Positions 12,399-13,591 of a DNA stretch of 13,591 nucleotides are shown here, one piece after another. Under the pieces are notes generated by a model. That model searched no databases, had not been told where the DNA came from, and was given only the letters and a program-made list of their open reading frames with translations. The translations under genes and the position numbers were made by a program. The stretch is from the NCBI GenBank assembly GCA_027296665.1, contig JAPUIV010000188.1:1-13591 (forward strand), given 5' to 3'. Within the stretch, counting starts at the first letter, position 1. Every line of letters begins with the position of its first letter. The DNA comes from Acidobacteriota bacterium. GTDB taxonomy: Bacteria; Acidobacteriota; Polarisedimenticolia; JAPUIV01.

Positions 12399-13591
12399 AT
12401 GAAGATATGTGACCGCGGTATTATAGTACTGTTGCTCCTCAGCATAACCGGCACCGCCGGAGCCGAGGAGACCATCCCGATCTACGAAGGCATGGGAACC
12501 TACCACCGCGAGATGAACACCGACTCGGTAACCGCACAGTCCTACTTCGACCAGGGAATGATGCTGGCCTACGCGTTCGGACGATCCGAGGCGGTGGCGT
12601 CTTTCCGAGCCTGCCGCGAGGCCGATCCGTTGGCGGCAATCTGCGCCTGGGGCGAGGCCTGGGCGCTCGGCCCCTATCAGAACGGGCGGATGGATGACGA
12701 GACGGCGGCGGAGGCGTTCGCCGCCGTTCAGGCGGCCGCGGAGTTATCGGAAGGCGCGTCGGCGGTGGAACAGGCATTGATCGAAGCCATGGCGACGCGA
12801 TATGCCGGGGATCCGTCGACTGCGGAACGCGCCGATCTCGACCTGGCCTATGCCGGCGCCATGCGTTCGGTCGCCGAACGGTTTCCCGGCGACCCCGACG
12901 CCCAATCAATTTTTGCCGAGTCGCTGATGGTGCTCCACCCCTGGGATCTCTATCCCGGCGATGAGCCGCGTCCCGAGGCGATCGAGGCGATCGAGGTTCT
13001 CGAGGCGGTGCTGCGCGACGACCTGCGCCACGCCGGCGCTTGCCATCTGTATATTCACGCCGTCGAGCCGTCCGACGATCCGGGACGGGGCGAGGCTTGC
13101 GCCGACATCCTGGCTGAGCAGATCCTGCTGGGAAGCCATATCCAGCACATGCCGTCGCACATTTACATGCGCATCGGCCGTTACGGGGACGCCGTGCGCG
13201 CCAACCAGCAGGCATATCGGGTCGACCAGATGTCCGATCAGGGCAGAGCGGTGGCGATCTACCCCCGCCACAATGTCCGCATGCTGTGGTTCGCCGCCTG
13301 GATGGACGGGCAGAGCTTCGTCGCCCTGGAGGCGGCGCGCACCGTCACCCGCCAGCAGAAAAACCGTGCGTTCGATTTGCCGCAGACTCTCGCCCGCTTC
13401 GGCCGCTGGAAGGAGCTGTTGGCAGCCCAGAAGTCCCCGAATGAGGGACTCACCGGCGCCGTCTGGCACTTCGCCAGAGGCCTTGCCCGGTTGCGCACCG
13501 GAGACGACCGGGGCGCTGCGCGAGAGCTGCGCAAGCTCGAGAAGATTCGCGATCGCATCGACCCATCGGCGAGGTTCGGTCCCAGCCGCGA
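12399..13591 (+). CDS. Secreted TPR-like protein, 3' end beyond the window
   Basis: The frame stays open for 397 codons from ATG 12399 to the window edge with no stop, so the gene is partial. A signal peptide (hydrophobic 8-16, likely cleavage after GTAGA near 22) predicts export. The rest is alpha-helical with tetratricopeptide-like helix pairs: QSYFDQGMMLAYAFGRSEAV at 47-66 and ACREADPLAAICAWGEAW at 71-88, then GPYQNG. Two conserved His-containing segments follow: HAGACHLYIHAVEPS (H211, H216, H220, E223) and HIQHMPSHIYMRIGRYGDA (H247, H250, H254). I recall these in a family of uncharacterised exported TPR proteins of environmental bacteria; their function is unknown. The His clusters could bind metal. 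GAGGAG lies ten bases upstream. Codon use (CGC for Arg, GGC for Gly, much GCG) differs by eye from the rest of the window. Confidence 0.8.
   Translation, partial: MKICDRGIIVLLLLSITGTAGAEETIPIYEGMGTYHREMNTDSVTAQSYFDQGMMLAYAFGRSEAVASFRACREADPLAAICAWGEAWALGPYQNGRMDDETAAEAFAAVQAAAELSEGASAVEQALIEAMATRYAGDPSTAERADLDLAYAGAMRSVAERFPGDPDAQSIFAESLMVLHPWDLYPGDEPRPEAIEAIEVLEAVLRDDLRHAGACHLYIHAVEPSDDPGRGEACADILAEQILLGSHIQHMPSHIYMRIGRYGDAVRANQQAYRVDQMSDQGRAVAIYPRHNVRMLWFAAWMDGQSFVALEAARTVTRQQKNRAFDLPQTLARFGRWKELLAAQKSPNEGLTGAVWHFARGLARLRTGDDRGAARELRKLEKIRDRIDPSARFGPSR

Noticed and set aside
12439..13469. Leftward frames of 258 and 187 codons
   Set aside because: Both are antisense to the TPR-like gene, which has a signal peptide, a ribosome site and family motifs in an uninterrupted frame to the window edge.
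1..13591. CRISPR array, insertion sequence or phage genes
   Set aside because: No regularly spaced repeats, terminal inverted repeats, transposase, integrase or phage structural genes are visible on either strand.

Overview
The window reads as ordinary, densely packed chromosome of a GC-rich bacterium with two membranes. Supporting signs are a lipoprotein signal, a beta-barrel protein ending in aromatic residues, sigma70-like promoters with 17-base spacers, and encoded CCA on both tRNAs. TGA is the stop of most genes, so the code is standard. Several families here (multi-membrane sensor, cupredoxin-like lipoprotein with a regulatory-like tail, split zinc-ribbon membrane protein, TusA with a PP-loop enzyme) recall Acidobacteria, former Deltaproteobacteria and related uncultured phyla. 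That placement rests on memory of families, not on a search. No mobile element, CRISPR array or rRNA is visible.

Layout. Bases 1-3195 hold a leftward pair: a small secreted DUF4783-like protein (2737-3195), then the membrane and sensor half of a very large protein (29-2710). The latter stops at a TGA where related proteins, as I recall them, carry a Trp and continue. From 3255 a rightward series begins: an M28 peptidase fused to about eight membrane segments and a C-terminal soluble domain; a TusA-family sulfur carrier overlapping by ATGA with a PP-loop ATPase (5569-6950); tRNA-Val(CAC) ten bases later; a small beta-barrel protein; and a PmtA-like methyltransferase closed by a hairpin. Next comes a cupredoxin-like lipoprotein with its own promoter (8418-9233), convergent with a zinc-ribbon membrane protein (9248-9766, minus).

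The segment 9829-12132 is a partial queuosine locus: queG, a HAD phosphatase-like gene with a near-perfect promoter, and queD. tRNA-Ala(CGC) follows after 16 bases. Beyond it lie 174 non-coding bases and a secreted TPR-like protein that runs off the right edge. Its codon use differs by eye from the rest of the window.

Themes. Two loci concern tRNA modification: tusA with the PP-loop enzyme (probably tRNA thiolation) and queG/queD (queuosine). Each is followed immediately by a tRNA gene with little room for its own promoter, so both tRNAs may be cut from mRNA-containing transcripts. The best candidate for a little-described system is the TusA/PP-loop pair, whose C-x2-C plus distal Cys suggests an iron-sulfur-dependent thiolase. 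The rest of the window is largely envelope protein genes.
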